A DNA stretch of 64,000 nucleotides from Gemmatimonadota bacterium (GTDB taxonomy: Bacteria > Gemmatimonadota > Gemmatimonadetes > Gemmatimonadales > Gemmatimonadaceae). The stretch spans positions 496,001 to 560,000 of the forward strand of contig JAIUOB010000002.1 in NCBI GenBank assembly GCA_020161135.1, given 5' to 3'. Made by a program: the position numbers and the translations under genes. Shown one piece after another: positions 15,329 through 24,298 of this stretch. Position 1 is the first letter of the stretch; every line of letters starts with the position of its first letter. The notes beneath the pieces are model-generated. The model worked only from the letters and a program-made list of their open reading frames with translations. It did not search any database and had not been told where the DNA came from.

Positions 15329-18300
15329 CGGCGCGCCCCATGGCCTTCGCGTCGCGCGCGGCGCTGCCCGCGCTGCTCGCCTTCGAGTGGCGGTTCCACA
15401 CCCGACGCCTCTCGTTCGCGGCGACGATCCTGCTGCTGGCCTGCATCCCGCTCACCACGGTGGCCACCGGCTTCGGGCCGCGTGCCCTTGCGGTGAACAG
15501 TCCGTACATCGTGGCCGAGACGACGGCCCTGCTCACGCTGGTGAGTGTCTTTGCGCTGCCCATCCTCTGCGTGAGCGCTGCGGTGCGCGACGACGAGCAT
15601 CGGATGCGCGACCTCGTCGCGGCCACGCCGATGCCGCGCGGGAGCCTGCTGGGTGTGCGTTTCGCCGGCGTGGTGCTGGCAGCGCTCGCGGCGCTGGCCG
15701 TCGCGACGTTGCTGCTCGCGACACTCCCGTTCGCGGTACCGGTGCGTGAGGGGCGCCTGTTGCCGCTGCGTGCGGCACCGTACCTGTGGACCTACCTGTT
15801 GTTCGTGGTGCCCAACACGCTGCTCTGTGCGGGGCTGCTGTACCTCGTGGGTGCGTGGACGCGCAGCACGCTGGCCACGTTCGTGGCGGCGATCGGCATC
15901 TACGCGGGGTACTTCGTGACCGCGCTGCTGGTCGACTCGCCACTCATGGCGGGCGCACGTCCGGCCACGCCGGAGTTGCTGGCCTGGGCCGCGCGTCTCG
16001 ATCCCTTCGGACTGTCCGCCTTCTTCGAGCAGTCACGCTACTGGACGCCGGCCGAGAGCAACGCGCGCCTGCCGCAGCTCACGGGACATCTGCTGTGGAA
16101 CCGCGTGGGCGTGCTGGTGCTCGCCGCAGCGTGTGTGTTGCCGTTGCGCTGGCTCGACGGCCGCGCCACGCACGGACGGCGTCGGCGTGGTGGCGCGCCT
16201 GCCACGCTCGGTGGCGCGACAGCGGGGAGCACGACGCCGACGGCCGTGACCGGCGCGCGCACCGCGTTCGATCGCGTGACACCCACCGCAGCGGGCGCGC
16301 GCACGCTCTTCGTCGCGACGTGGTCGGTGCTGCGCCTCGAAGTCGTGCACCTGTTGCGGAGTTGGCCGCTGCGTGTGCTGCTGGTGCTGTGGGTGGTGAT
16401 GATCGGCATCGAAGGGCACGAGCAGTTGGGCGGCGGCGAGTACGGTACGCGCCTGCTGGCGTCGAGCGCACGACTGGCGGACGCGGTGCCCGAGGCCCTC
16501 TGGCTCATCGGGACGATCTGCGCGCTCTACTTCGCGACCGAGGTGGTGTGGCGTGAGCACCTGTTGCGCCTGGACGGCATCCGTGATGCGACGCCGGTGC
16601 GCAACGCGGCGCTGCTGCTCGGCAAGCTTGGCGCACTGCTGCTGGTGCCGGTGCTGCTCACCGTGGCGGGCTTCGGCGCGGTCATGGTGGTGCACCTCAC
16701 GCAGGACGGGCTGCCGGTGGAGTGGCGTGTCTATGGCGCCCACGCCCTCACGTCGCTGGTACCGTTGGGCATCACGACGGTCGTCGCGGTGGCGCTGCAG
16801 TTGGTGGTCGGCAATCGGTGGGTCGCGTTGGTGCTCGGGCTGGTCGTCGCGATCATCGCGCGCGCCGGCGACCTCATAGGGCTTGCACATCCGTTGTTGC
16901 GCTTCGGCGCGGCGCCCACGCTGCGATGGTCCGACCTCGATGGCTTCGGCGCGCCACTGCCATCATGGATCGCGTTCAACGCGCTCTGGCTGCTGGGCGC
17001 CTGCGTCCTGCTGGGCATGGCGGCCGCGTTGTGGCCGCGAGGCACAACGCTGCCGTGGAGCGCGCGTCTGCGTGGTGTGCCGCGTGCGATGCGCGACGGT
17101 CTCTCACCACGCGGCCGGTTGGTGCTCGCGGGCACGACGGTGGTGTTTGCCGGCGCCTACGCGGCCATGGTGTGGCAGACCGTGTTCGTCGCGCGATGGG
17201 AACCCGAGCGTGCCGCCATCGCGTGGCGCGCAGACTACGAGCGCAGCTATCGCCACCTCGCCGGCCGTGCGCAGCCCGAGGTGGTGCACGCCGCGCTCGA
17301 CGTCGCGCTCTTCCCCGAGCGGCGACGCGCGACCGTGGAGGGCGCGCTCGTCGTCGAGAATCGCCACGACGTGGCCATCGACACGCTGTGGGTGATGCTG
17401 CCGCAGGAGGTGCAGGCGCCGTCGGTATCGTGGCGCACGGCCACATCGCGTCATGACGCCCGGTTCGGCGTCACGACGCTCGCATTGCGCACGCCGCTGG
17501 CGCCGGGCGCGCGCGACACGTTGCGCTTCGCACTCACGCTGGATCGTGGCGGACTGCGCGCCGACGGCTTCCAGCAGGACGTCGCGGGCAACGGCAGCTA
17601 CGTGCGTTCGACGACATTCATGCCGGTGTTCGGATACCAACCGCGCTTCGAACTGAGCGATGAGGACGCCGAGCAGCGCCGGCAGGCCGGACTCGGCGCG
17701 CCGTCGCGCCGTGTGGCGCCTGCGAGCGCGGGCGACTCCCTCGCCGCCATCGCACACGCGCGGGGCGCCGAGCCGGCGTGGCTCACACTCGACATCACCG
17801 TGAGCACGAGTGCCGACCAGCGCGCGGTCGCGCCCGGCGACCTGGTGCGGAGCTGGCAGGCGGGAGGTCGGACCCACGCGCGCTACACCATGACACGCCC
17901 CTCCACGCCGTACTTCTCACTGGCGTCGGGGCGCTACGCGATCGCCGAGGCCACGCAGGGGGGCGTGCGTGTGGAGTTGTGGCATCACGCGCTGCATGGC
18001 GTGCAGGCGCGCCGCATCGTGGACATCGCTGCCACATCCCTCGCGACGCTGCAACCGCTGTTCGGGCCATATCCGCACCGCACCCTGCGGATCGTCGAGG
18101 TGCCGGCGAGCTGGGGGTTCGGCGCGTACGCGTCGAACAGCGTGCTGTTCCTCACCGAGTCCCGCGGTATGCTGTCGGACGCGCGACCGGGAGACGTGGA
18201 CCTGCTCGTCCGCCGCATCGGCCACGAGGTCGCCCATGAATGGTGGGGGCATGTGGTCGATCCGCTCCCGATGGAGGGAAGCCTGCTGCTCGTCGAGTCG

Positions 18301-19023
18301 CTCGCGAAGTACAGCGAGCAGTTGCTCATTGCGCAGGCCCAGGGGGGGGCGGGTGTCGCACGCATGATGGCGTTCGACCATGACCGCTACCTGCGCGGTC
18401 GCGCGAACACCACCGGTCTCGAGCCCACCCTGCGCACCATGGTGGGCGAAGACCATCTCTACTACGGCAAGGGCGCACTCGCCTTCCATGCGATGCGCGA
18501 CCTGCTGGGGGACAGCGCGATCGTCGGCGCCCTGCGCACGCTGCTCGCCACCGAGGGCGGGCCGCGAGGCGCTGCCCGCGCCGACGCGTTCGTGGCGCAG
18601 CTCCGCGCCGCAGCGCCCGACAGCGTGGCGCGCGCCGAGATCGACGAGTGGTTCACCGATCGCGTGGTGTACGCGATGGTGGCCGACACGACACCCGGGT
18701 CACACGGGGTGGTGCCCGCCGCGGGTGGCGTGCGGGTGTCGGCGCGCTTTGCGGTGACGCGGGTGCGCACCGACTCCACCGCGGCGGGGATCGTCGAGCA
18801 GCGGCTCCCGGCCGACGGGCGACAGGTGACCGTGGCGATCACCGCCGACTCCGCGGGCACACCGGTGACGCTGGCGCGGCTCGTGCGGCGCGTGGCGAAC
18901 GGCGTGGTGGTCGTCGACACATCCATCGCGGCCCCGCGCGGTGCGCTCTGGGCCACCATCGACCCCGACTATCGCCGTATCGATGCCGATCGTTCGGACA
19001 ACCGCGTGCGCCTGCGCGAGTAG
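15325..19023 (+). CDS. ABC-2 permease fused to M1-family aminopeptidase domain
   Basis: A 1232-residue membrane protein in two parts. Residues 1 to about 620 hold two blocks of transmembrane helices as in paired ABC-2 permeases. Residues about 630-1150 are an extracytoplasmic M1-type metallopeptidase with zinc motif HEVAHEWWGH (H967, E968, H971) and a downstream glutamate at E991 in LLLVESLAKYSE. The spacing between the second histidine and that glutamate is one residue longer than in classical M1 enzymes, as I recall for other members of this permease-peptidase group. The ATPase partner is encoded immediately upstream with an ATGA overlap. Such fusions may export and trim peptides or act on surface substrates; the actual substrate is unknown. 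Confidence 0.88.
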   Translation: MTARPMAFASRAALPALLAFEWRFHTRRLSFAATILLLACIPLTTVATGFGPRALAVNSPYIVAETTALLTLVSVFALPILCVSAAVRDDEHRMRDLVAATPMPRGSLLGVRFAGVVLAALAALAVATLLLATLPFAVPVREGRLLPLRAAPYLWTYLLFVVPNTLLCAGLLYLVGAWTRSTLATFVAAIGIYAGYFVTALLVDSPLMAGARPATPELLAWAARLDPFGLSAFFEQSRYWTPAESNARLPQLTGHLLWNRVGVLVLAAACVLPLRWLDGRATHGRRRRGGAPATLGGATAGSTTPTAVTGARTAFDRVTPTAAGARTLFVATWSVLRLEVVHLLRSWPLRVLLVLWVVMIGIEGHEQLGGGEYGTRLLASSARLADAVPEALWLIGTICALYFATEVVWREHLLRLDGIRDATPVRNAALLLGKLGALLLVPVLLTVAGFGAVMVVHLTQDGLPVEWRVYGAHALTSLVPLGITTVVAVALQLVVGNRWVALVLGLVVAIIARAGDLIGLAHPLLRFGAAPTLRWSDLDGFGAPLPSWIAFNALWLLGACVLLGMAAALWPRGTTLPWSARLRGVPRAMRDGLSPRGRLVLAGTTVVFAGAYAAMVWQTVFVARWEPERAAIAWRADYERSYRHLAGRAQPEVVHAALDVALFPERRRATVEGALVVENRHDVAIDTLWVMLPQEVQAPSVSWRTATSRHDARFGVTTLALRTPLAPGARDTLRFALTLDRGGLRADGFQQDVAGNGSYVRSTTFMPVFGYQPRFELSDEDAEQRRQAGLGAPSRRVAPASAGDSLAAIAHARGAEPAWLTLDITVSTSADQRAVAPGDLVRSWQAGGRTHARYTMTRPSTPYFSLASGRYAIAEATQGGVRVELWHHALHGVQARRIVDIAATSLATLQPLFGPYPHRTLRIVEVPASWGFGAYASNSVLFLTESRGMLSDARPGDVDLLVRRIGHEVAHEWWGHVVDPLPMEGSLLLVESLAKYSEQLLIAQAQGGAGVARMMAFDHDRYLRGRANTTGLEPTLRTMVGEDHLYYGKGALAFHAMRDLLGDSAIVGALRTLLATEGGPRGAARADAFVAQLRAAAPDSVARAEIDEWFTDRVVYAMVADTTPGSHGVVPAAGGVRVSARFAVTRVRTDSTAAGIVEQRLPADGRQVTVAITADSAGTPVTLARLVRRVANGVVVVDTSIAAPRGALWATIDPDYRRIDADRSDNRVRLRE

Positions 19024-19038
19024 CTTGGGCGCGCGCGA

Positions 19039-19617
19039 CTACCGCGCCTGCATCTCCGGCAGTTGCGGCGGCGGCGCCGAGTAGGGTTGTGGCGCCCCGG
19101 CGGTGATGGCGAGACGCACGCGTTCGGCCTGCGTCGGATTCACCTCGAACAGCACCGCGATGAGGTTGGCGCTGCGCACCACCTCGGCGGGGCGCGTGGG
19201 CCACGTGCCGATCGTGTCTCCCTTGGGCGTGAGCCGCTGCGGGTCGAGCGCGGCGGTGGCCGCCACACCCGCCGCGGAATCGCCGAAGAAGAACACCACC
19301 ATCTTCGCGGTCTTCCCGATCTTGTAGCGCACCCCCGGCTCGGCGACGCCGGGCAGCCGCAGCGTGTCGATGACGCTGATCGGCATCCCCGCCTTGTTGA
19401 TGCGGTCCTCCAGATGGCAGGCCTTCCAGCGCCCATCACGCGGGCACGCCGAGTCGCTCGGCGTGAGCGGGCGCGGCACCGGAGCGGTGTCCGCCGCGAC
19501 CTGCGTCTTCGGCGGCGGCGTGTCGCCGCCGCAGGCGACCAAGAGGCTCAGGGCCAGGGCGCTCACGGAGAGCGTCAGCGCGGCGCGCGGCGCGCGAGGG
19601 AATCGGAAGGTCGACAT
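19039..19617 (-). CDS. lipoprotein of unknown function
   Basis: A 192-residue protein starting at the ATG at 19617. It has a lipoprotein signal peptide with lipobox LLVAC and the mature N-terminus CGGDTPPPKT, followed by a proline-rich linker. The folded part has a paired cysteine region (DSACPRDGRWKACHLEDRI) and no recognised enzyme motif. The C-terminus has YSAPPPQLPEM. It converges on the permease-peptidase gene with a 15-bp gap. The signal peptide and lipobox are seen; location in the outer or inner membrane is inferred. Confidence 0.75.
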   Translation of the reverse strand: MSTFRFPRAPRAALTLSVSALALSLLVACGGDTPPPKTQVAADTAPVPRPLTPSDSACPRDGRWKACHLEDRINKAGMPISVIDTLRLPGVAEPGVRYKIGKTAKMVVFFFGDSAAGVAATAALDPQRLTPKGDTIGTWPTRPAEVVRSANLIAVLFEVNPTQAERVRLAITAGAPQPYSAPPPQLPEMQAR

Positions 19618-19665
19618 GGAGGCAGAGTGTAGCCGTTCGCGCGCCGGCGGGGGATCGCGCGGATC

Positions 19666-19742
19666 GGCGAGCGTATTGGCCGGCCCCATGGGGCGAGCGT
19701 ACTGGGGTCAGAACAATTGTTCTGACCCCAATGGGGCCGGCC
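19666..19742. repeat. nested palindromes and direct repeat
   Basis: A perfect 28-bp palindrome with arms TGGGGTCAGAACAA lies at 19703-19730, centred on CAATTG. It is enclosed by a second perfect inverted repeat, GGCCGGCCCCAT at 19678-19689 and its complement at 19731-19742. In addition GGCGAGCGTATTGG (19666-19679) recurs with one change at 19692-19705. The structure resembles repetitive extragenic palindromes of the GGGGTCAGA type that are scattered through many GC-rich genomes. It sits between two divergently transcribed genes, so it is not a simple terminator. Confidence 0.8.
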
Positions 19743-19810
19743 ACCCGATGCGACTTTTGTTCGGGTTTTCTTCGCTTCAAGTGGCGTCAACTGCGCGGTG
19801 ATAGGCGTTT

Positions 19811-19827
19811 CGTGCACTTCATGCACG
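19811..19827. promoter_or_regulatory. inverted repeat upstream of glutamine synthetase
   Basis: CGTGCA and TGCACG form perfect half-sites around a five-base centre, 144 bp before the glutamine synthetase start. The surrounding 19743-19970 is markedly less GC-rich than the genes and has no plausible coding frame, so it probably holds the promoter and operators. I found no convincing sigma-54 element. Confidence 0.4.
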
Positions 19828-19970
19828 TTTTCCAGCACATTCGGTCCACTCCGGGTTCATTTCTGCCGAATGACCGGGCATATTTGTGTCACGATCGCAC
19901 CACACAGCCGTCATTGGTTTGTACCGTCCGTTCCGGACTGCTCCGGCATCGCCTCCTTCATCACGTCTCC

Positions 19971-22193
19971 ATGGCTACCAACAACAATCCGCGCGCGATC
20001 GCCATGCGCGAGATCTCGCACCGTGCGCCGCGCCACACCTCGCGCCCCGAGGAGAACGGCGTCCAGCTCCCCACGAGCGCCTGGTTCGGCATGAACACCT
20101 TCGGCATTCGCCAGATGCGCGCGAAGCTGCCCAAGGACGTCTACAAGAAGCTTGCGGCCTCCATCCGCCTCGGCAAAAAGCTCGACTCCGACATCGCGCC
20201 CGTCGTCGCGCAGGTCATCAAGGAGTGGGCGATGTCGCGTGGCGTGACCCACTTCACGCACTGGTTCCAGCCGCAGACCGGCCTCACGGCCGAGAAGCAT
20301 GACGCCTTCCTGAACTTCGACGAGCACGGCCTGGCCATCGAGACGTTCACCGGCGAGCAGCTCATCCAGTCCGAGCCGGATGCGTCGTCGTTCCCGTCGG
20401 GCGGCCTCCGCGCCACGTGGGAAGCGCGCGGCTACACCGCGTGGAACCCCGCGTCGCCGGTGTTCATCAGCGAAACGGGCGGGGTGAAGTACCTCTGCAT
20501 CCCGTCGGTCTTCATCGGCTACAACGGCGAAGCGCTTGACGAGATGACGCCGCTGCTTCGCAGCTGCGACGTGCTCTCGGCGCGGGCCACCGAACTGCTC
20601 GGCCTCATCGGCGACACCGGCGTGCTGCGCGTGATCACGACGCTCGGCGTGGAGCAGGAGTTCTTCATGATCGACCGCGGACACTTCGCGCTGCGCCCCG
20701 ACCTCGTCATGGCCGGCCGCACGCTCGTGGGGTCGCCGCCGCCGCGTGGCCAGCAGCTCGAGGACCACTACTTCGGGGGCATCCCCGAGCGCGTGCAGGC
20801 GTGCATCAGTGAAGTCGAGCACGAGCTCTACAAGCTCGGCGTGCCCATCACCACGCGTCACAACGAGGTCGCGCCGTCGCAGTTCGAGATGGCGCCGTAT
20901 TTCGAAGACTCCGAGATCGCGGTCGATCACAACCATCTCGTCATGGCCATCATGCGCAAGGTCGCGCTGCGCCATGGCCTGCAGGCGCTCGTGCACGAGA
21001 AGCCGTTCGCCGGCATCAATGGCTCGGGCAAGCACTGCAACTGGTCCATGGCCATCGTCGCGGACAACGCGCTCGACGGCACCAACCTGCTCAAGCCCGG
21101 CAAGACGCCGCACCAGAACATCCGCTTCCTGCTGTTCCTGGGCGCGGTGCTCAAGGGTGTGCACAAGCACGCCGGCCTGCTGCGCGCCGGCATCGCCGTG
21201 ACGGGCAATGAACACCGCCTCGGCGCCAACGAAGCGCCGCCGGCCATCATCTCGGCGTTCCTCGGCTCGGGCCTCACGCAGGTCGTCGAGGACATTGCGG
21301 CGGGGAAGACCTCGGCCAACAACGCCGAACAGGCGATGCTCAAGCTCGGCGTGGCCAAGCTGCCCGAAGTCGAGCAGGACAACACCGACCGCAACCGCAC
21401 GTCGCCGTTCGCGTTCACGGGCGCGAAGTTCGAGTTCCGCGCGGTGGGCGCCTCGCAGAGCATCGCGTTCCCGGTCATGCTGTTGCAGGCGGCCGTCGCG
21501 GAAGCCATCGGCGACATGATCGAGGAGCTCAAGAAGGAGATCGCCGGCGGTGTCAGCACCGACAACGCCGCGCTCAAGGTCGTGCGCAAGGCGTTCAAGG
21601 AAACGGCGGCGGTGCGCTTCGAAGGCAACAACTACTCCGACGAGTGGGTGGTCGAAGCCAACAAGCGTGGCCTGCTCAACCTCCGTCGCACCCCGGAAGC
21701 ACTGGCGCAGCTTCGCACCGAATCGGCCAAGGCCCTCTTCCAGGACACTGGCATTCTTTCGGTCGTGGAGCTCGAGAGCCGCTTCCACGTGCGTCTCGAG
21801 CGCTACATCAAGGACATCCTCATCGAACTGCACACACTGCAGCAGATGGTGGACACGCAGGTGCTGCCGGCGGCCTACGCGTATCTCGCGCAGCTCGCGG
21901 GCACGGCGGGCCAGGGCGCCGCGGCCGGCATCAACATGCAGCCGGTGGTCGACGCGGCGAACGGCGTGTCGAAGCTGGTCGCCACGCTGCAGAAGAAGCG
22001 CGCCGAGCTGGCCAAGGCGATCGCGCGCGCCGAGGCGATGCACGACGATGCGCATGGCCAGGCGACGTACCTGACGAGCACCGGCTGCGATACGATGACC
22101 GAAGTGCGTGAGGCGTGCGACGCGCTCGAGCTGGTGGTGGGCGACGAGTTCTGGCCGCTCCCGCGCTACCGGGAGATGCTCTTCCCGGTGTGA
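19971..22193 (+). CDS. glnN: glutamine synthetase type III
   Basis: A 740-residue enzyme that makes glutamine from glutamate, ammonia and ATP in the cytoplasm, acting as a dodecamer in known members. Its length and the N-terminal segment (PTSAWFGMNTFG, VTHFTHWFQP) are those of type III rather than the shorter types I and II. Catalytic-core motifs include ITTRHNEVAPSQFEMAP and the ATP-site motif NGSGKHCNWSM. The ATG at 19971 lacks an obvious Shine-Dalgarno sequence but fits the family N-terminus. It stands alone, with a terminator 33 bp downstream and a long AT-richer leader, so it is likely controlled by nitrogen supply as a single unit. Confidence 0.95.
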   Translation: MATNNNPRAIAMREISHRAPRHTSRPEENGVQLPTSAWFGMNTFGIRQMRAKLPKDVYKKLAASIRLGKKLDSDIAPVVAQVIKEWAMSRGVTHFTHWFQPQTGLTAEKHDAFLNFDEHGLAIETFTGEQLIQSEPDASSFPSGGLRATWEARGYTAWNPASPVFISETGGVKYLCIPSVFIGYNGEALDEMTPLLRSCDVLSARATELLGLIGDTGVLRVITTLGVEQEFFMIDRGHFALRPDLVMAGRTLVGSPPPRGQQLEDHYFGGIPERVQACISEVEHELYKLGVPITTRHNEVAPSQFEMAPYFEDSEIAVDHNHLVMAIMRKVALRHGLQALVHEKPFAGINGSGKHCNWSMAIVADNALDGTNLLKPGKTPHQNIRFLLFLGAVLKGVHKHAGLLRAGIAVTGNEHRLGANEAPPAIISAFLGSGLTQVVEDIAAGKTSANNAEQAMLKLGVAKLPEVEQDNTDRNRTSPFAFTGAKFEFRAVGASQSIAFPVMLLQAAVAEAIGDMIEELKKEIAGGVSTDNAALKVVRKAFKETAAVRFEGNNYSDEWVVEANKRGLLNLRRTPEALAQLRTESAKALFQDTGILSVVELESRFHVRLERYIKDILIELHTLQQMVDTQVLPAAYAYLAQLAGTAGQGAAAGINMQPVVDAANGVSKLVATLQKKRAELAKAIARAEAMHDDAHGQATYLTSTGCDTMTEVREACDALELVVGDEFWPLPRYREMLFPV

Positions 22194-22225
22194 TCGACCC
22201 GCGGGTCGCGCTCCATGGGCATCGA

Positions 22226-22257
22226 GGGGTCCGGGGCAAGCGCTCCGGGCCCCTTTG
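22226..22257 (+). terminator. Rho-independent-type terminator after glnN
   Basis: A 12-bp stem (with two G-T pairs) formed by GGGGTCCGGGGC and GCTCCGGGCCCC around a four-base loop, followed by a short TTT. It begins 33 bp after the glutamine synthetase stop. Confidence 0.65.
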
Positions 22258-22400
22258 CGCTCGCGCTCCATCACCGAGCCGTCACCGTTGGTCCGTACGG
22301 TGAAACGTGAGGGGGCGCTCATACGATCTGGTAAGTGTGGCACCGAGTCGGCCGAGGCACCCCGCCTCAGGCCATGTGTCGACCTCCAGCCCCGCCCCCC

Positions 22401-22970
22401 ATGTCGCGTCTCTTCGCTCGTCTTGGCGTGCTCGCGCTCGCCGCCACCACCGCGGCCTGCACGGACAGCACGCCCACGCCGCCCCTGTCGGATGCGGCCT
22501 TCAGCCTGACCGCCTCGGGCAGCACCACCGTGGAGCTGACCGGCACCACCCTGAAGCTGCCGACGCAGGTGGGCGGCTATCGGGAGACGGTGAACGGCCG
22601 CGAGTACGCGGTCGACCTCACACCGGTGATGCTCGTGCAGTCGACGTCCTCGCTCTCGACGTCGCCGCAGCTCTCGCTCAACCTGCTCGGACCGATCGAG
22701 ACCGGCAGCTATCGGATCCACCGCGAAGGCACGGTGCCCGGGGTCGCCAAGGTGCAGGCACGTCTCATCGTGCCCGTCGGCGCCGACCAGGTGGATCACT
22801 TCCTCATCGACGCCGGCATGATCACCGTGACGTCGCTGAGCCCGTTCACGGCGACCTTCAGCTTCACCGGCACCCAGCGCATCCGCCGGCCGCGCGAAAC
22901 CGTGCTGGGGCAGTCGATCACGTCGCAGCCGGCGCCCATCACCGTCACGGGGCGCATCGGCGGGCCGTGA
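22401..22970 (+). CDS. lipoprotein of unknown function
   Basis: A 189-residue protein starting at the ATG at 22401. The signal peptide ends in lipobox TTAAC and the mature N-terminus CTDSTPTPPL is typical of surface-tethered lipoproteins. The remainder is predicted mainly beta from alternating hydrophobic residues, with no conserved catalytic motif. It ends in APITVTGRIGG. The gene stands alone between the glnN terminator and a strong hairpin at 23062. No function can be assigned. Confidence 0.72.
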   Translation: MSRLFARLGVLALAATTAACTDSTPTPPLSDAAFSLTASGSTTVELTGTTLKLPTQVGGYRETVNGREYAVDLTPVMLVQSTSSLSTSPQLSLNLLGPIETGSYRIHREGTVPGVAKVQARLIVPVGADQVDHFLIDAGMITVTSLSPFTATFSFTGTQRIRRPRETVLGQSITSQPAPITVTGRIGGP

Positions 22971-23061
22971 GGCCGCCGCATCGGACCGCGCGGGAACACC
23001 GAATGTCAGCCCGGTCTACGTCGTGTGACGCAGTGACCGACCGTCAGGCGATGGGGTAACT

Positions 23062-23091
23062 ATGGGCGGGCGCCGGTGGGCGCCCGCCCAT
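23062..23091 (+). terminator. perfect 13-bp hairpin, candidate terminator
   Basis: ATGGGCGGGCGCC pairs without mismatch with GGCGCCCGCCCAT around the loop GGTG. It lies 92 bp after the lipoprotein stop and 35 bp before the next start on the same strand. There is no T-tract, so it may be a Rho-assisted terminator, an attenuator or an mRNA-stabilising hairpin. Confidence 0.5.
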
Positions 23092-23125
23092 CCGGCCTGC
23101 CGAGGCCGCATCCCGGAGCCTGTGC

Positions 23126-23554
23126 ATGTTCATTACGCTGCTCGCCGCCACACTGGCCATCGCGACCCTCACGTCGGTGCTGGTGGCGCGCTTCTTCAGC
23201 AAACCCATCGCGTCCATCCTCTCGCGCATCGTGGCGCCGGAGCTGGCGGGGGCGTGGACGCAGTTCCTGCGCTTCGCGATCTACGTCGTGGGCATCTCCG
23301 GCGGCGTGCGCATCTACGAGCTCGAAGCGTACGTGCGCCCGGCGGCCGAGCAGTTCACGCCGCCCGCGCTGACCACGAATCGGTGGGTGCTGGAGGTGTA
23401 CCGCACCATCGTCGGCAGCCTGCAGGCGACCGCGTGGATGCTGCTGGTGTTCTTCGTGGTGGCACTCATCGCGTATGTGATCGTGACGGCGCTCGAGCGC
23501 CGACATGCGCGGCCGGTGGCGCCGCCGACGCCTACTCCTCCAGTTGCGCCTTGA
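23126..23554 (+). CDS. small membrane protein of unknown function
   Basis: A 142-residue protein with a hydrophobic N-terminus (FITLLAATLAIATLTSVLVA), a central semi-hydrophobic segment around IYVVGISGGVRIY, and a strong C-terminal transmembrane helix (AWMLLVFFVVALIAYVIVTAL), then a basic and proline-rich tail. GGAG lies nine bases before the ATG. The 3' end overlaps the converging SRPBCC gene by 23 bp. No family recognised. Confidence 0.7.
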   Translation: MFITLLAATLAIATLTSVLVARFFSKPIASILSRIVAPELAGAWTQFLRFAIYVVGISGGVRIYELEAYVRPAAEQFTPPALTTNRWVLEVYRTIVGSLQATAWMLLVFFVVALIAYVIVTALERRHARPVAPPTPTPPVAP

Positions 23555-24071
23555 GCTCGGCGAGCGCGCGTTCCCACGCGGCGCGCGCGAGGTCGGCGTC
23601 ATGACGGTCCTGGATGCGCGTGTGATTCACCACGAGCCCCGTCTTGCCGTCCTTGGGCTGCAGCAGGATCTCGACCACCGATGACGGCGCCCAGTCGCTC
23701 GCGGCCCACGGCATCACGAGCGCCTTCTCGTCGCGCGACTTGGTGACCGGGCCGCACGCGAACTCGGGGTGGGTGGTGATCGCCTGCCAGACGCGAGCCA
23801 CCGGCGCGCTCACGGTCTTGGTGGTGCACAGCGAGTAGCCCTTCGGCCGACCGTCCCTCTCGACGATGCCGGTCGCGGCCTCGAAGGACACCTGCAGGAC
23901 GGTCGCCCACCACGCGTCGACCTTTTCGGCAAGCAACGCCTTGCCGAGCGCGGAACGGCCGCTGGCGCCGGTGGCGGTCATCCACGCGATCCACTCGTCG
24001 ATGCTGCGGCCGGTCTCGGCGCGGCAGGTGGCGCTGTCGGTGGCGCGGGCGGAGAGTGCGGGGCGTCGCAT
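23532..24071 (-). CDS. SRPBCC-type protein with DUF4287-like N-terminus
   Basis: A 179-residue protein. Residues about 10-60 (SIDEWIAWMTATGASGRSAL and KALLAEKVDAWWATVLQVSFE) match the short helical DUF4287-like region. The rest is an AHSA1-like START/SRPBCC fold (TKTVSAPVARVWQAIT, then LLQPKDGKTGLVVNHTRI). The ATG at 24071 has GGAG five bases upstream; a longer in-frame start at 24149 lacks one. Such proteins bind small hydrophobic ligands; no enzymatic role is established. Convergent with the small membrane protein gene. Confidence 0.75.
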   Translation of the reverse strand: MRRPALSARATDSATCRAETGRSIDEWIAWMTATGASGRSALGKALLAEKVDAWWATVLQVSFEAATGIVERDGRPKGYSLCTTKTVSAPVARVWQAITTHPEFACGPVTKSRDEKALVMPWAASDWAPSSVVEILLQPKDGKTGLVVNHTRIQDRHDADLARAAWERALAELKAQLEE

Positions 24072-24298
24072 CGGGACTCCGGGATGAGATGGGAAGTGGG
24101 GACCACTCTCCTGTTCGTCGTCGCCCGGGGCAGGTCTTGCCTCGCTCAATGACTGCCCCCGGCCGCGACGAATGAGAGGGCATGATCACCGCCGCATTAC
24201 CCCGCACCGACCGCCGCCCACGCTCGCGTGAGCCGCTGCGCGCCGGGGAGCCGCTCGCGCATGGTGAGCGCGGCCGTCATGCGGTAGAATCGCGGCAG

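Noticed and set aside
19911..22799. Minus-strand open frame of about 960 codons
   Set aside because: It mirrors the glutamine synthetase and lipoprotein genes, has no recognisable domain, and no ribosome-binding site.
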